From the NCBI GenBank assembly GCA_964432875.1, contig CAYSPJ010000202.1, forward strand, positions 1 to 7,074: a stretch of DNA of 7,074 nt. Direction: 5' to 3'. This stretch comes from JACJYE01 sp964432875. Its GTDB lineage: Bacteria > Bacteroidota > Bacteroidia > Chitinophagales > Saprospiraceae. Position 1 is the stretch's first letter; the number at the start of each line of letters is the position of its first letter. This document shows positions 6,141-7,074 of this stretch, one piece after another. A program made the translations under genes and the position numbers. The notes beneath the pieces were generated by a model, which had not been told where the DNA came from, did no database searches, and saw nothing but the letters and a program-made list of their open reading frames with translations.

Positions 6141-7067
6141 ATGAAACACCAAACCACCCTCATCACCGGTGCAAACTCCGGTATCGGCAAGGCCGCCGCT
6201 TTGCAATTTGCTCAAGCAGGCCACACCCTCATCATGGGCTGCCGCGATGTGGCGCGCAGCGCAGCCGCGCAGCAGGAGATCATCGCCGCCTCAGGCAACG
6301 ACAAGGTGCACCTCATGGCAGTTGATATGTCTTCCTTCGATTCCATTCGCGCTTTTTGCCAGGCTTTTGGGCAGCAGTTCCCGCGATTGGATGTCCTGAT
6401 TCACAACGCCGCTTATTTCGAGCACGGCGCAGATTACCGCCTCAGCCCGGATGGCATCGAGCTGGCGTTCGCCACCAACGTCGTCGGCCCCTACCTGATG
6501 ACTCAGCTGCTGCTGGAGCAACTGCAACAATCGGAGGATGCGCGGGTGCTCAATGCCTCGAGCAATATTGTCAAGCATTTTTTCTCTCCTTCCAAGGAGA
6601 TTGAATTCGGCATTTTGCAATGCGCCACGCCCCCCAAGAAGCACCGCGTGTATGACCGCTACCGCGACTCGAAGATGGCGCTGGTGATGCTCACTTTCAA
6701 AATGGCGGAGGCCTTTCGGGAGGCTGGCATCAAGGTAAATGCCCTGCAGGTCAACGGCGCGAAGATGTCAAAAGCGACGCTGAAGAAATTCAAGATGCCC
6801 TGGCGGCTGATCGCCTACGTGCAAAACTTGTTCTTCCCGCCGGTGGAATACATGGCCGACCGCTATTTCCAGCTCTGTACGGCTGAAAGATTCCGCACGG
6901 CTACCGGCCAGCTCTTCAACGACAAGCTGGAGGCGATGCGCACCGGCCCGGACAATCCTAAGCCGACGGACGTCTGGGGCACTTCGGTCTATCCGGCCTA
7001 TGCCGACCGGCAGGAGGTGCAGGAGAAAATCTGGGATTTGTGCGCGGAGTGGACGGGGATATCGTAA
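6141..7067 (+). CDS. Short-chain dehydrogenase/reductase, retinol-dehydrogenase-like
   Basis: This 308-residue cytosolic oxidoreductase has a Rossmann fold with the cofactor motif TGANSGIG at 9-16. GCRD at 33-36 places an arginine (Arg35) after strand 2, which favours NADP(H). VDMSS at 61-65, HNAA at 88-91 (in place of the common NNAG), Asn113, the catalytic serine in NASS (Ser140) and YRDSK (Tyr174, Lys178) complete the active site. Spacing and the C-terminal TGQLFNDK (255-262) recall the retinol dehydrogenase / WW-domain oxidoreductase-like group. After strand 6 the usual PG is replaced by VNGAKM (204-209). An insertion-like basic stretch, KATLKKFKMPWRL (211-223), and FFPPVEYMADRYFQL (231-245) may form the substrate lid. 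The ATG follows an A-rich leader (CAAACGACAAAC). The substrate is not deducible; steroid-, retinoid- or lipid-like carbonyls are possible. The window ends seven bases after the stop. Confidence 0.9.
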   Translation: MKHQTTLITGANSGIGKAAALQFAQAGHTLIMGCRDVARSAAAQQEIIAASGNDKVHLMAVDMSSFDSIRAFCQAFGQQFPRLDVLIHNAAYFEHGADYRLSPDGIELAFATNVVGPYLMTQLLLEQLQQSEDARVLNASSNIVKHFFSPSKEIEFGILQCATPPKKHRVYDRYRDSKMALVMLTFKMAEAFREAGIKVNALQVNGAKMSKATLKKFKMPWRLIAYVQNLFFPPVEYMADRYFQLCTAERFRTATGQLFNDKLEAMRTGPDNPKPTDVWGTSVYPAYADRQEVQEKIWDLCAEWTGIS

Positions 7068-7074
7068 GTTCATC

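Overview
The window reads as chromosome from a member of the Bacteroidota, most likely a Saprospiria/Lewinella-like lineage. The main evidence is two exported proteins with C-terminal type IX secretion (T9SS) sorting domains, a secretion system confined to this phylum. Gene starts also lack Shine-Dalgarno sequences and tend to follow A-rich leaders, and there is one good match to the Bacteroidota promoter element TAnnTTTG. The finer placement is an inference from overall flavour. All five or six intervals between genes are on a plus-strand layout: every convincing gene is on the + strand.

Layout. Bases 1-247 are non-coding and hold three tandem 21-base repeat units with alternating inverted tails, purine-rich simple sequence and one A/T hairpin. 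Bases 248-3203 are a tight three-gene operon: an ABC ATPase and two paralogous ABC-2 permeases, joined by a 1-base TGATG overlap and a 5-base gap. This matches the ybhFSR/yhiH-yhhJ type of exporter; the usual HlyD-like periplasmic adaptor and TolC-like outer-membrane partner are not inside the window. Bases 3204-3493 are non-coding with one GC-rich hairpin. Bases 3494-4363 encode a small exported protein with a choice-of-anchor J type beta-sandwich and a T9SS sorting domain. Bases 4364-4546 contain two hairpins. Bases 4547-5857 encode an exported cyanophycinase-like serine peptidase (family S51) with a complete Ser-His-Glu set and a T9SS tail. Bases 5858-6140 hold a promoter-like element followed by a strong nested stem-loop. 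Bases 6141-7067 encode a short-chain dehydrogenase/reductase of the retinol-dehydrogenase-like type.

How it fits together. The ABC operon is one functional unit, probably a drug or small-molecule exporter. The two T9SS cargo proteins are separate transcription units or a loose pair, separated by 183 bases of structured spacer; their shared export route does not prove a shared function. The reductase appears to have its own promoter and a structured 5' leader. No CRISPR array, tRNA, rRNA, transposase or phage gene was seen. The most unexplained element is the nested inverted repeat at 5971-6078, which could be a cis-regulatory leader RNA or a MITE-like element. No convincing new defence or mobile system is present.
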